From Antedon mediterranea (lineage: Eukaryota; Echinodermata; Crinoidea; Comatulida; Antedonidae), in the NCBI RefSeq assembly GCF_964355755.1, contig NC_092680.1:12935001-12999000 (forward strand): 64,000 nt of DNA. Direction: 5' to 3'. Each line of letters begins with the position of its first letter. Within the stretch, counting starts at the first letter, position 1. This document shows, one piece after another, positions 27,401 to 32,020 of the stretch. The notes under the pieces were generated by a model. That model did no database searches, was not told the origin of the DNA, and saw nothing but the letters and a program-made list of their open reading frames with translations. Made by a program: the position numbers and the translations under genes.

Positions 27401-28802
27401 ATGTAAAACTCTCTCTTTTACAATATTTCTTTTAGTGTAAAGTTTTAGAATCAATTTCTGCAGTCATTTTGAAAAAGTATCAGATGTAAGAATTTGGCCT
27501 CGTATCAATTCGTACAATACACTACTACTAGCAAACTAGTTTGACAAAAAAAGTGTGATATGCCCAAATATGGTAGTGAGATGACATCATTATGTCCATA
27601 TATGGGCACATCACATTTTTTTGTCTCATAAAGTTTGATGTAGTGTAGACAGAGCTTAAGTATAATTAGAAACTTGTAGTGTTGCTTACCATTCAACTGT
27701 TCAAGTTCTGAATTCTTTCTTTCAAGCGTGTCTAGCAAATCATTTTTCTCTGTTTCTAGATGTTGATTGGTGCGTGAAACCTGCTGATGTTTCAATTCAA
27801 TCTCATCTCGAGACGTTGTAGCATCTTTTAGTTTCTCTGTCAAATCTTTTATTTGGGTTTCTAAAATAAACATATGATCATCATAGGGCTTTTGGTTTTA
27901 ATAACACAACTGGTTGTAACAACCCTAACCGATTAAACTCAAAATCATTATTAGTATGGCTGACATTTGTCTTACATTCATCTGATGAAACTAAGGACTG
28001 GTCCTTTCTTTGACCAAGGGCTTTTCTCGTCCATTTTGTAAATGTTATTTGTTGTAATGAGTTTATATACTGCGCTGCCAAATATATATCTTTTTTCTTT
28101 TTTTTTTTACAAATATAAAGTTCAGTTTCATTTATACTTTGGTTTTGCGGACAATTTTTATTCAATGATTAAATACAGAAATATTAAAAGGTTATACAAA
28201 CCAAACTCAGAGTTTTCTTTTCTTAAATGAGCAGCTTGAGAGGCCTCGGACTGGAAACGTCCCTTCGCTGCAATCAACCTTTTTTCTAGTTCAAAGTAGC
28301 GTTGTTCTAAAATTTAAATAAATTAGTTATAGGCCTAATATTAAAGTTGTATTAATTACAATACAAAACTAACATTACATAACCAAACCTTTTATTATAA
28401 AATACATTTGATAAAATTTGTCATTCCAACAACTATAAAATAATGTAGGCCTATTCCTCTACTCTAGCCTGCTAGCTAGACCTCTATTATCTAGCCTTTA
28501 TGTTCTAGCTAGGCCTACTAGTCTTGGCCTCCTCTCTCTCTCACGGCATGCAAGGCGGGGAGCCGTACGCGACGGCACTCCACCTGACTGTGCTGTGCTG
28601 CTGAGACGGAGTGACACATTGCTGCTTGCTTACCTGAATTAATACGTAGTTTTTGATTTTCAGTTTTCAATCCATCTGCAATAGCTTCTTTTGAAAGAAG
28701 TGTAGATTCTAATTTATTTTTTGCATCTTCACTTAAGTTATCCATTTCATTAGCCTCTAAAATTGAGGCTAACGTGCACATAGCAGCATCGGAAACCGCC
28801 AT
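327..28802 (-). CDS. TPR: TPR (nuclear basket nucleoprotein), N-terminal 1,447 codons in 36 exons, 3' part off window
   Basis: TPR is the long coiled-coil protein of the nuclear-pore basket, involved in mRNA export quality control and in anchoring spindle-checkpoint proteins. I traced 36 exons from an ATG at 28802 to an exon ending at 327. Every junction has GT/AG signals, phases agree throughout, and the total is 4,341 bp (1,447 codons) without a stop. The product is Glu/Lys/Gln-rich heptad coiled coil. Regions that closely match vertebrate TPR as I know it include [16 protein letters not shown] with [28 protein letters not shown] and LQQMQAKV, all in the family order. Vertebrate TPR is about 2,360 residues, so about 60% is here; the rest of the coiled coil and the acidic C-terminal tail lie to the left. 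Introns are mostly 0.3-1 kb; intron 16 (5.9 kb) holds a LINE. Exons are listed separately. Confidence 0.96.
536..675. mobile_element. Tourist-like MITE copy 1 (PIF/Harbinger), TPR intron
   Basis: 140 bp with TIR AGCTCTGTCTACACTATCAA and its reverse complement, flanked by the 3-bp TSD TTA (533-535 and 676-678). The interior is itself partly palindromic around GTGCCCATATATGG. Confidence 0.85.
794..826 (-). CDS. TPR: TPR exon 35 (codons 1410-1420), 33 bp
   Basis: Microexon encoding [10 protein letters not shown]. Acceptor TTTTAG, donor GTAAA/GTAAGT, phase 2 on both sides. Confidence 0.8.
1109..1150 (-). CDS. TPR: TPR exon 34 (codons 1396-1409), 42 bp
   Basis: Small exon, encodes [13 protein letters not shown]. 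Acceptor TTTCAG, donor CTCA/GTAAGT, phase 2 kept. Conservation is low, so the call rests on splice sites and phase. Confidence 0.8.
1202..1371. mobile_element. Tourist-like MITE copy 2, expanded interior
   Basis: TSD TAA on both sides. The internal ATGTGCCCAAATATGGTAGTG-type unit is present three times in tandem. Confidence 0.82.
1563..1604 (-). CDS. TPR: TPR exon 33 (codons 1382-1395), 42 bp
   Basis: Small exon encoding [13 protein letters not shown], matching the AEIARSNASLTNN segment. Acceptor TTTTAG, donor CTCG/GTAAGT. Confidence 0.88.
1635..3100 (-). mobile_element. Helentron-like (HINE) element, copy A, degraded
   Basis: Shares both termini with the insert at 15404-16593, in opposite orientation. 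One end has CTAGATTT, a short hairpin (AATTCGTC/GACGAATT) and AGGTTAT; the other has the palindromic GGTTATATGCATGTAACC near 3075. The interior has the same GTGCTCGTAT and CGCGCGTACGC-rich character. No ORF. The right boundary is approximate. Confidence 0.5.
1975..2050 (-). repeat. Possible tRNA-like SINE head
   Basis: On the minus strand a GGTTCGGTGGTCTG box is followed about 40 bp later by GATCGAATCTC, resembling Pol III A and B boxes. No clean cloverleaf; the homology is weak. Confidence 0.25.
3253..3315 (-). CDS. TPR: TPR exon 32 (codons 1361-1381)
   Basis: 63 bp, encodes [20 protein letters not shown]. Acceptor TTTCAG, donor ATAA/GTAAGT, phase 2 at both ends. Confidence 0.87.
3409..3606. 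mobile_element. Tourist-like MITE copy 3, most expanded interior
   Basis: Flanks TTA and TCA (one mismatch). The internal 19-20-bp ACCATATTTGGGCATATC unit is repeated about five times, giving 198 bp. Confidence 0.82.
3839..4023 (-). CDS. TPR: TPR exon 31 (codons 1300-1360)
   Basis: Contains [20 protein letters not shown] and [12 protein letters not shown], matching [20 protein letters not shown] and VKRWKARNQHLV. Donor CTTAT/GTAAAT, phase 2. A SINE fragment begins about 25 bp upstream of the acceptor. Confidence 0.94.
4048..4281 (-). repeat. SINE family 2, 5'-truncated copy
   Basis: About 230 bp similar to 17262-17560 over the GGGTGACCTCTT to GCCGATG stretch; the tRNA-like head is missing. 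It lies in the TPR intron directly upstream of exon 31. Confidence 0.75.
4383..4520 (-). CDS. TPR: TPR exon 30 (codons 1254-1299)
   Basis: 46 codons: [20 protein letters not shown], then [11 protein letters not shown]; both match the family. A GTG begins the exon but is an internal Val, not a start. Confidence 0.96.
4664..4804. mobile_element. Tourist-like MITE copy 4
   Basis: 141 bp with both TIRs; flanks TAA and AAA. Confidence 0.8.
4968..5219 (-). CDS. TPR: TPR exon 29 (codons 1170-1253)
   Basis: 84 codons. Contains [20 protein letters not shown], close to [20 protein letters not shown], the best-conserved TPR block in the window. Confidence 0.97.
5620..5762. mobile_element. Tourist-like MITE copy 5
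   Basis: 143 bp, TSD TAA on both sides. It lies 28 bp from the donor of TPR exon 28. Confidence 0.84.
5791..5901 (-). CDS. TPR: TPR exon 28 (codons 1133-1169)
   Basis: Contains [14 protein letters not shown] and [16 protein letters not shown], matching ASWEERERMLKDEV and CEDLEKQNRLLHDQIE. Confidence 0.96.
6546..6623 (-). CDS. TPR: TPR exon 27 (codons 1107-1132)
   Basis: 26 codons in phase 0, [20 protein letters not shown]. Acceptor TTTCAG, donor CAAG/GTAATG. Confidence 0.9.
6772..6917. mobile_element. Tourist-like MITE copy 6
   Basis: TSD TTA on both sides. Left TIR slightly mutated (CTCTTTCTACC), right TIR shortened. Confidence 0.82.
7004..7311 (-). CDS. TPR: TPR exon 26 (codons 1004-1106)
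   Basis: Longest exon (308 bp). Contains [20 protein letters not shown] and [19 protein letters not shown], matching ARRDCQEQAKIAVEAQNKY and RELMLHAADVEALQAAKEQ. Confidence 0.96.
7360..7519. mobile_element. Tourist-like MITE copy 7
   Basis: 160 bp, TSD TTA on both sides, TIRs with a few substitutions. Confidence 0.82.
7706..7877. repeat. hAT-like MITE, degraded copy
   Basis: Matches 59344-59514 over GCCCATGAGCAGTGCC, AACTTGGAGGGCCACTT and CTTCAGGCCTCTG-type blocks. Right end CCACTG retained, left end decayed. Confidence 0.65.
7965..8114 (-). CDS. TPR: TPR exon 25 (codons 954-1003)
   Basis: Coiled-coil exon containing [19 protein letters not shown], comparable to VEQYQAMVTSLEESLNKEK. Donor GAAG/GTATTC. 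Confidence 0.92.
8488..8538 (-). CDS. TPR: TPR exon 24 (codons 937-953)
   Basis: 51-bp exon, phase 1 on both sides. Encodes [17 protein letters not shown], aligning with the family's RQTEEQVNDLKERLK. Confidence 0.88.
8935..9010 (-). CDS. TPR: TPR exon 23 (codons 912-936)
   Basis: Encodes [20 protein letters not shown]. Weakly conserved region, supported by clean acceptor TTGTAG, donor CCG/GTAAAA and phase. Confidence 0.85.
9116..9226 (-). CDS. TPR: TPR exon 22 (codons 875-911)
   Basis: 37 codons, [15 protein letters not shown] and later [16 protein letters not shown]. Acceptor TTTTCAG is only about 12 bp from the 19-bp repeat array. Donor ACAA/GTAAGT. Confidence 0.9.
9240..9344. repeat. 19-bp tandem repeat beside TPR exon 22
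   Basis: Unit GAACAGAAATACAATACAA repeated at about 9271, 9290, 9309 and 9328 with degenerate units before it. It abuts the larger 20-bp array. Confidence 0.85.
9350..10237. repeat. 20-bp minisatellite, about 44 units, in TPR intron 21
   Basis: Unit GGCGTACTATATACTGCACC, almost perfectly periodic. Outer units carry T (CTGTACC), inner units C (CTGCACC). A block of four units at 9790-9860 has TATGTAC instead of TATATAC, and single variants occur at 9661 and 10111-10135. The unit length is not a multiple of 3, so the frames rotate and no frame has a stop; the long plus-strand ORFs are an artefact. Confidence 0.98.
10351..10491 (-). CDS. TPR: TPR exon 21 (codons 828-874)
   Basis: 47 codons in phase 0, including [19 protein letters not shown], which aligns with QIEKLEHEISHLKKKLENE. 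The following intron carries the 20-bp minisatellite. Confidence 0.94.
10791..10964 (-). CDS. TPR: TPR exon 20 (codons 770-827)
   Basis: 58 codons. Contains RLSQEKDAL and then [16 protein letters not shown], matching [27 protein letters not shown]. Confidence 0.96.
11008..11338. mobile_element. MITE family B (GATGTATTGTCCCCC ends), copy 1
   Basis: TIRs AGATGTACTGCCCCC and GGGGGACAATAGATCT bound about 330 bp in a TPR intron. Interior shared with 12015-12278 and 18212-18395 (AATGAAGATTAAT, AGTCAGACTT). Confidence 0.7.
11418..11561 (-). CDS. TPR: TPR exon 19 (codons 722-769)
   Basis: 48 codons: [20 protein letters not shown] aligns with [20 protein letters not shown]. Donor TCAA/GTAATT. Confidence 0.95.
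11806..11884 (-). CDS. TPR: TPR exon 18 (codons 695-721)
   Basis: Contains [20 protein letters not shown], aligning with LEKLQEQVTDLRSQNTK. Acceptor TTGCAG. Confidence 0.92.
12015..12278. mobile_element. MITE family B, copy 2, left end truncated
   Basis: Keeps the interior AATGAAGATTAATTAAATCAG and the right TIR (GGGATACAATACATCTTTAA). The left TIR is not present. Confidence 0.65.
12340..12521 (-). CDS. TPR: TPR exon 17 (codons 635-694)
   Basis: Begins with a Ser/Pro/Ala-rich linker ([13 protein letters not shown]), where vertebrate TPR also has a low-complexity linker, and returns to coiled coil with [20 protein letters not shown]. Phase 2 donor GAAAA/GTAAGT. Confidence 0.92.
12581..12740. 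repeat. Foldback element with internal stem-loop
   Basis: Arms of about 40 bp (ATAGATGACAAATTTCG and complement, continuing to CTACAAGTTAA) surround a central hairpin GATCTCT/AGAGATC followed by GAAACGTTCGAG. The central motif resembles sequences I associate with invertebrate retroelement repeats. No coding capacity. Confidence 0.75.
12960..17088 (-). pseudogene. Dead CR1/Rex-like non-LTR retrotransposon (endonuclease plus reverse transcriptase)
   Basis: Read on the minus strand: a basic N-terminal leader; endonuclease/phosphatase segments ([42 protein letters not shown]); then RT motifs ([56 protein letters not shown]) and a C-terminal segment. It is broken by an in-frame stop between the PQG and FADD motifs (about 13763), another near 14130, a frameshift near 16655, and the 1.2-kb insert at 15404-16593. 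It lies in TPR intron 16 in the sense of TPR transcription. Confidence 0.88.
15404..16593 (+). mobile_element. Helentron-like non-autonomous element (HINE), copy B, nested in the LINE
   Basis: Subterminal inverted repeats GGTTATCCGC (15409-15418) and GCGGATAACC (16552-16561), then a 3' hairpin AACTCGTC/GACGAGTT (16563-16584) and the terminal CTAG (16590-16593). The target reads TT on the far side, and joining the flanks restores the LINE reading frame. Subterminal repeats, 3' hairpin and TT target are as described for Helentrons. No Rep/Helicase ORF. Confidence 0.6.
17140..17162. repeat. AT microsatellite
   Basis: A run of TA dinucleotides. Similar runs occur at 17860-17878 and 17978-18000. 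Confidence 0.8.
17262..17560 (-). repeat. SINE family 2, full-length tRNA-derived copy
   Basis: On the minus strand it starts GAGTGGCCGAGCGGTTAAGAC (A-box, Leu/Ser-tRNA-like) with B-box GGTTCGAGGCT about 70 bp later, followed by a body of about 200 bp ending near GGTCACCCAGTAT. Truncated relative at 4048-4281. Confidence 0.82.
17631..18040. repeat. Local direct duplication in TPR intron 16
   Basis: TTTGTAATTGTATATTCTTT and the downstream ATATTGGATG..TTTGCTCGTTTTTG block occur twice (17631/17875 and 17934/18000). Only the first copy contains the Tigger-type MITE. Confidence 0.8.
17674..17859. mobile_element. Tigger/pogo-type MITE
   Basis: Perfect 24-bp-class TIRs beginning CAGTCAACTCTCCCAATACC, with TA on each side (17672-17673 and 17860-17861). 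186 bp. The CAGT start and TA target are typical of Tc1/mariner-Tigger. Confidence 0.85.
18212..18395. mobile_element. MITE family B, copy 3, intact TIRs
   Basis: TTAAAGATGTATTGTCCCCC and the complementary right end GGGGGACAATACATCTTTAA. 184 bp, ending 33 bp from the donor of TPR exon 16. Confidence 0.78.
18429..18582 (-). CDS. TPR: TPR exon 16 (codons 583-634)
   Basis: Contains [20 protein letters not shown], near-identical to [21 protein letters not shown] of the family. Followed by the 5.9-kb intron 16 that holds the LINE. Confidence 0.96.
18694..18808. mobile_element. Tourist-like MITE copy 8, right end truncated
   Basis: Intact left TIR after TAA. The right TIR is missing and the sequence runs into another AAAGCTCTGTTC start. 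Confidence 0.75.
18873..18974 (-). CDS. TPR: TPR exon 15 (codons 549-582)
   Basis: Contains [18 protein letters not shown], matching IEELQQQNQRLLVALREL. Acceptor TTTCAG, donor CAAA/GTGAGT. Confidence 0.95.
19165..19292 (-). CDS. TPR: TPR exon 14 (codons 507-548)
   Basis: Contains [17 protein letters not shown] and later [11 protein letters not shown], matching IRVLLMELEEARGNHVI and SEVISQHLVSY. Ends in phase 2. Confidence 0.96.
19381..19521. mobile_element. MITE with TTGGTTCCCACTA ends
   Basis: TIRs TTGGTTCCCACTA and TAGTGGGAACCAA enclose about 140 bp, including CAATCACAAGCG and CATTGGTCAA. It ends 30 bp from the TPR exon 13 donor. Confidence 0.75.
19551..19658 (-). CDS. TPR: TPR exon 13 (codons 471-506)
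   Basis: 36 codons, ending [16 protein letters not shown]. Aligns with the RDNRRMEIQVKDLSQQ region. Acceptor TTTTAG, donor TCAG/GTTAGC. Confidence 0.93.
19863..19967 (-). CDS. TPR: TPR exon 12 (codons 436-470)
   Basis: 35 codons. Contains [19 protein letters not shown], matching EVEAKAPILKRQREEYERA. Donor TTTG/GTAAGT. Confidence 0.96.
20245..20337. repeat. Near-perfect 93-bp hairpin in TPR intron 11
   Basis: Arms of about 30 bp starting TTAAAATCAAAATCGTAAGG, with further pairing (CAGGCAAACTG with CAGTTTTCTTG) towards a short loop. The arms look identical, so the palindrome is recent or maintained. Confidence 0.88.
20538..20630 (-). CDS. TPR: TPR exon 11 (codons 405-435)
   Basis: 31 codons in phase 0, [13 protein letters not shown] and then [14 protein letters not shown], matching the family's ENKRINKYLDEIVKE. 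Confidence 0.95.
20817..20911 (-). CDS. TPR: TPR exon 10 (codons 373-404)
   Basis: Contains [20 protein letters not shown] and then PGMTLTE, the conserved SPTAAA and KPGMKLTE block of TPR. Acceptor TTCCAG, donor TGAG/GTGAGA. Confidence 0.96.
21089..21388 (-). repeat. SINE family 1, tRNA-derived, copy 1
   Basis: Reverse-complement copy of 24168-24450, ending in an ATT microsatellite tail. B-box GGTTCGAATCC-like and a GTGTGGCGCAGTG A-box are present on the minus strand. Confidence 0.85.
21491..21562 (-). CDS. TPR: TPR exon 9 (codons 349-372)
   Basis: 24 codons. Contains [15 protein letters not shown], aligning with LENANDLLSATKRKG. Phase 1 at both ends. Confidence 0.94.
21941..22097 (-). CDS. 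TPR: TPR exon 8 (codons 297-348)
   Basis: Encodes [20 protein letters not shown], matching [20 protein letters not shown] of the family. Donor CTTA/GTAAGT, phase 1. Confidence 0.95.
22140..23586. other. TPR intron 7, mostly unassigned
   Basis: AT-rich intron with a GC-richer stretch at 22590-22960 containing CCGCGGG and CGGCGGCCGGCC. I see no coding exon or recognised transposon. Confidence 0.4.
23587..23712. repeat. Two-unit tandem repeat of about 65 bp
   Basis: Two units sharing GGCTGGAACAA, AAAGTGTGAATGCCC and TTAGGTGT(A/G)ACTG in TPR intron 7. Confidence 0.8.
23791..23871 (-). CDS. TPR: TPR exon 7 (codons 270-296)
   Basis: 27 codons. Contains [16 protein letters not shown], which aligns with FHNELNAHIKLSNLYK of vertebrate TPR. 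Donor ATAAG/GTAGGT. Confidence 0.95.
23930..24112. repeat. About 25-bp minisatellite, seven units
   Basis: Unit CCCCGCCCTTTTTGTGACA plus ACCCCTT or TCCCT, in TPR intron 6. Strongly C/T-rich on the plus strand. ORFs in several frames are artefacts of the repeat. Confidence 0.93.
24168..24450 (+). repeat. SINE family 1, tRNA-derived, copy 2
   Basis: Begins GGGCGTGTGGCGCAGTG with B-box GGTTCGAATCC at 24218-24228, then a shared body of about 200 bp (GGCAAGATACTTT, GCGCTGATTACTAGCTGC, TGATCCAAAAATGACTGG). Ends about 20 bp before the donor of TPR exon 6. Confidence 0.87.
24470..24613 (-). CDS. TPR: TPR exon 6 (codons 222-269)
   Basis: 48 codons in phase 0, Ser/Lys/Glu-rich coiled coil starting [11 protein letters not shown]. 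Donor AGAG/GTAACA. Confidence 0.9.
25008..25156. repeat. Foldback MITE beside TPR exon 5
   Basis: About 30-bp inverted arms CAGTATCATAGGCAA..TTCTGT and complement. It ends 20 bp from the exon 5 donor. Confidence 0.8.
25177..25290 (-). CDS. TPR: TPR exon 5 (codons 184-221)
   Basis: 38 codons in phase 0. Contains [10 protein letters not shown] and then [14 protein letters not shown], one of the most conserved stretches of TPR. Confidence 0.97.
25504..26619. mobile_element. hAT-like non-autonomous element, 1.1 kb
   Basis: TIRs CAGGGCTCGATTTA and TAAATCGAGCCCTG bound the block; subterminal GCTAGCCC/GGGCTAG motifs repeat at both ends. No transposase ORF. Flanking 8-mers are not identical, so no TSD is claimed. 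Confidence 0.75.
27080..27183 (-). CDS. TPR: TPR exon 4 (codons 149-183)
   Basis: Acceptor TTTTAG, donor AAAG/GTAAAA, ends in phase 0. Encodes a segment with [12 protein letters not shown] and [10 protein letters not shown], aligning with the family's LQLKLDELQASD. Confidence 0.9.
27519..27656. mobile_element. Tourist-like MITE copy 9, left TIR degraded
   Basis: Right TIR GTGTAGACAGAGCT followed by TAA. The left TIR survives mainly as CAAACTAGTTTGAC. Confidence 0.75.
27690..27860 (-). CDS. TPR: TPR exon 3 (codons 92-148)
   Basis: 57 codons of coiled coil containing [19 protein letters not shown]. Donor AATG/GTAAGC. A MITE copy lies 31 bp downstream in the intron. Confidence 0.92.
28202..28306 (-). 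CDS. TPR: TPR exon 2 (codons 57-91)
   Basis: Acceptor TTTAG, donor G/GTTTGT. Encodes [11 protein letters not shown], matching the YFEIEKRL segment of vertebrate TPR. Phase 1 at both ends. Confidence 0.92.
28634..28802 (-). CDS. TPR: TPR exon 1 (codons 1-56)
   Basis: Starts at ATG 28802, the first Met in the frame, and ends TCAG/GTAAGC, leaving one base. It encodes MAVSDAAMC and then [11 protein letters not shown], which aligns with the family's LPKSVQNKLEK region. A good acceptor (pyrimidine-rich, TTTCAG) lies 4 bases before the ATG, so an upstream 5'UTR exon is possible. Confidence 0.9.
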
Positions 28803-28830
28803 GTTTCTGAAATGGATGGGAGGTATATTC
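28803..28830 (-). promoter_or_regulatory. TPR 5' flank with possible splice acceptor at the start codon
   Basis: The 25 bases upstream of the TPR ATG contain a pyrimidine-rich run ending TTTCAG four bases before ATG. This fits either a 5'UTR acceptor or simple 5'UTR sequence. The long inverted-repeat arm of the neighbouring element begins about 20 bp upstream of the ATG, so any more distal TPR promoter lies inside or beyond that repeat. No clear TATA box is seen. Confidence 0.35.
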
Positions 28831-29604
28831 AGAGCGTCATTCTGACGACTGGAGCATTCTCTACCTCTCTACGGAGCGCCATTTATGCCTTTATTTACTT
28901 CAATAATAGAAATAGTACTACGGTAACTGCTCAAGTGGACCCAATTTAGCAGCAGGGTAGCAGCACGTCCCAGTGATATAAAATACAAATAAGTCACTAC
29001 TTTTGATATCGTTTCGTATGTTAATACACTGTGCTCCAGTTCCAATTTGGTGCCAGTGATGGAGCACATACAAAAACCTCAAGAATAAATACTTCGGGAA
29101 TTCAAAAAATGTCTATTTATGTTCAATATCGGTTACTCCATCCGTAATGGAAAAGAAAAATTAGTTTCAAGCCATATCAGTGATTTGAATAACTTGCGTT
29201 TGTCTAAGATAAATACTTATTTAGTGTCCCCGGAAATGTATTAATATACATAATCACCTATGATAATTATGATAATGTTAAAATTTCAACTATTCAAAAT
29301 TTTAGGTGGGGTTTTCTACTTTAAAAACTCGACTTCGTATATGCCTAAGTCCTAGCCCGGCGGCGGAATTAGTCTAAGCTTCGAAATTTGTCTAGAAATC
29401 GGCATCTTTGCAAATGTTCTAAATTTGATCTTATTTCACTCTCTATTAATCCTATACAAAAACCATCGGAGACAAACTATCTGCTTAAAACATGTTTATT
29501 CTGGGACGGTGCGGCCATACACACCAACTACCATAAACGTTTATTCATAACATTTTATAACAAAACAATATTTTGCATGAATCGGACATTTCGCTACCAA
29601 TGTA

Positions 29605-29695
29605 GCAACATTGATTAACAAAATCAAATTTTAATATTGTGGCGTGTTGACCGCGAATGACTAACAATACCGTCTTTCCCCCACTACCTGCACAA
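29605..29695. repeat. Internal direct repeat of foldback element (partner at 30835-30905)
   Basis: AACATTGATTAACAAAATCAA and GTGTTGACCGCGA(A/T)TGAC occur in both. The nearby CATAACAACGCACGGCATA also occurs twice (29715 and 30420). Confidence 0.8.
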
Positions 29696-29921
29696 CTACC
29701 TGCACAACTATTGCATAACAACGCACGGCATACCAAACCGTTATACCCGCGAGGAAAATATAAATTCACTTTCTTTTAAAATTGAGGGCGACAAACATAA
29801 CATTTACGAGATCGAATACAGGTTGAAAACAAAATTAAATTAAAAAAAAGATGTTAAAGGGGGACGTATAATTCTGTGAACCCCAAACACAGTGGTCGCA
29901 TACCCTTAACTCTATTCCACC

Positions 29922-29993
29922 GACCAGCATGGGGATCGAACCCACGGCATACGTGTTGTCAACACGACGCTCAGGCGACTGAGCTAACTGGTC
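29922..29993 (-). tRNA. tRNA-Val(GAC)-like sequence, probably a SINE head
   Basis: 72 nt on the minus strand fold into a full cloverleaf: 7-bp acceptor stem (GACCAGT with GCTGGTC, one G-T), D stem GCTC/GAGC, anticodon loop TTGACAA (anticodon GAC at 29958-29960) with a 4-bp stem, T arm GTGGG TTCGATC CCCAT. A and B boxes are intact. A Val GAC anticodon is unusual in eukaryotes, and the next Pol III-type T-run is about 75 bp downstream (29842-29849), so a tRNA-derived SINE is more likely than a working tRNA gene. Confidence 0.45.
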
Positions 29994-31229
29994 ATTTTGG
30001 TTAACAAGGTTAATATGATATTTATGACGTAATGATGAATTACGTACGTAATACACGTATAATAGACTATTATCAGCTAATCAGTCATGTAGTGCTTTGT
30101 AGCGTAACGCGGGTAATGCTCAGGTTTGAGTGCTCTCAGTTCTAGATTGGCCGGGTTCGAACCTCTACGGAGGGTTGTAAATGTCAGGCCTCTAACAAGT
30201 GGACCTTTTTGTAAAATCAGATACAAAGTTGCATGACATTATTTTCCATTAAATAGACGACCATAAAACCTCGAAATGAAGCCAATGTGCTCCTTTATTT
30301 TTTTTAATACTCTTGGATGGGCTTCTTTTCCACATGGAGTTCTTTTCGAGATTACTTTTGTAAACTAAATGAGGGAATCTGCTAGATTCCCCCATAATTC
30401 ACCTGCACAAACTCATTTGCATAACAACGCACGGCATATACTAACTGTTTAAAATAGAGCTGCAAAGTCCCCGGAAATGACATATATTATTTTTTCAAAC
30501 AACATTTATATGAATCTTCAGTGCCCCACCATGCTTGGGGCTGAGCAAAGATAATTTTGAAAAATAGAGCTGCATAGGTTCCCGCCCGAAAAAAAATGAC
30601 ATGATTTGAAATTATATGAAAACAAACTATATAAAACTCACCAGGACAAAAGGAGCTTGTCTCCGGAAAGTGCACGTATTCATTGAAATATGAAATTAAA
30701 TGTTAAGTCTCCGGTACTAGCCCACTATGGTTGGGGCATAGCTGATAATAAAAATAGAGCACAGAATTGCACTTTTATGCCTACGTATTACTATAAGTAT
30801 ACATAATCACCTATGAAAATTACGATAATGTTAACAACATTGATTAACAAAATCAAAATTTAACAGCGTGACGTGTTGACCGCGATTGACAAACAATACC
30901 ATCTTACCCACTTTAGGAAAGTGTATTAACATAAGAAAAGATATATATTTTTAAACCAGAAACAACATCAGAAACAAATACGCCACTTACAGCGTGGTTT
31001 AACAGTCAAGTAACAGAAAATTACAAAAACTCAAAAACACTTAAATTACGACGAAACAGATAAAGATTGGAATTAAAATGTCGATATGGAGATGGGCCTG
31101 GACTAAACTATTAAAAGATAAACTTAATCTACTGATGGAAAAATGTTTAAGAACATTGACTCTGCTAAAGAGAACATAAAGGATATTGTTGTTTCTAAAA
31201 TGTATTAAAATTTAGTTACTTTTTTTATT

Positions 31230-32020
31230 TTTTTTTATATCACTGTGCTCCACTGGCGCCAAATTGGGTTCACTTAACTTACGAAAAACAATATTAAAAT
31301 GCAGTGACTTATTTTTATTTTATATCACTGTGCTCCACTAGCACCAAATTGGGTCCACTTGAGCACTGTTTATTAACATACGAAAAGATATGAAAATGTA
31401 GTGACTTATTTCTATTTTATATCACTGTGCTCCACTGGTGCCAAATTTGGTCGAATTGAGCACAGTGTATTAACATAAAAAAATATTAAAATGCAGTGAC
31501 TCATTTCCATGTTATCTGTGCTCGATCCACTGGCGTAAAATTGGGTCCACTTGAGCACAGTGTATAGAACATATAAAAAGATATTAGTTCAGTGACTAAT
31601 TATTTCTATTTTATATCACTGTGTTCCACTGGCGCCAAATTGTGTCAACTCAAGCACAGTTTATTAACATACGAAAAGATATTAACATTTAGTGATTTTG
31701 TTTCTATTTTATATCCCTGTGCTCCACTCGTGCCTTCGAGAGAAGGACAGAGATTGAGTTCACTTGTGGTTATCCTTGGCAATTTGCCTAAAATTGATTT
31801 TAAACAAAATTGGGTCCATTGAGCTCATGTATTATACGAATGAGATACTATATTAAAAGTTAGTGACTTTATTTCTATTTTATATCACTGTGCTCCCCTT
31901 GTGCCAAATTGGGTCCACTTGAGCACAGTGTATTAACATACGAAAATATATTTAAATTAGTGACTTATTTCTATTCTATATCACTGTGCTCCACAGGTGC
32001 CAAATTTGATCCACTGGACC
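31230..32020. repeat. Tandem array of about 95-bp units in the right foldback arm
   Basis: Eight diverged units, each with TATCACTGTGCTCC and AAATTGGGTCCACTTGAGCA-type cores. One (near 31740) carries an insertion of about 70 bp. Confidence 0.88.

Noticed and set aside
30085-30190. tRNA gene on the plus strand near GGGTTCGAACC
   Set aside because: A B-box-like sequence is present, but I could not form acceptor and anticodon stems; probably a decayed SINE head.
31230-32020. CRISPR-like array
   Set aside because: Regular repeats of about 95 bp, but they are long, diverged, and part of an inverted arm in animal DNA; no cas genes.
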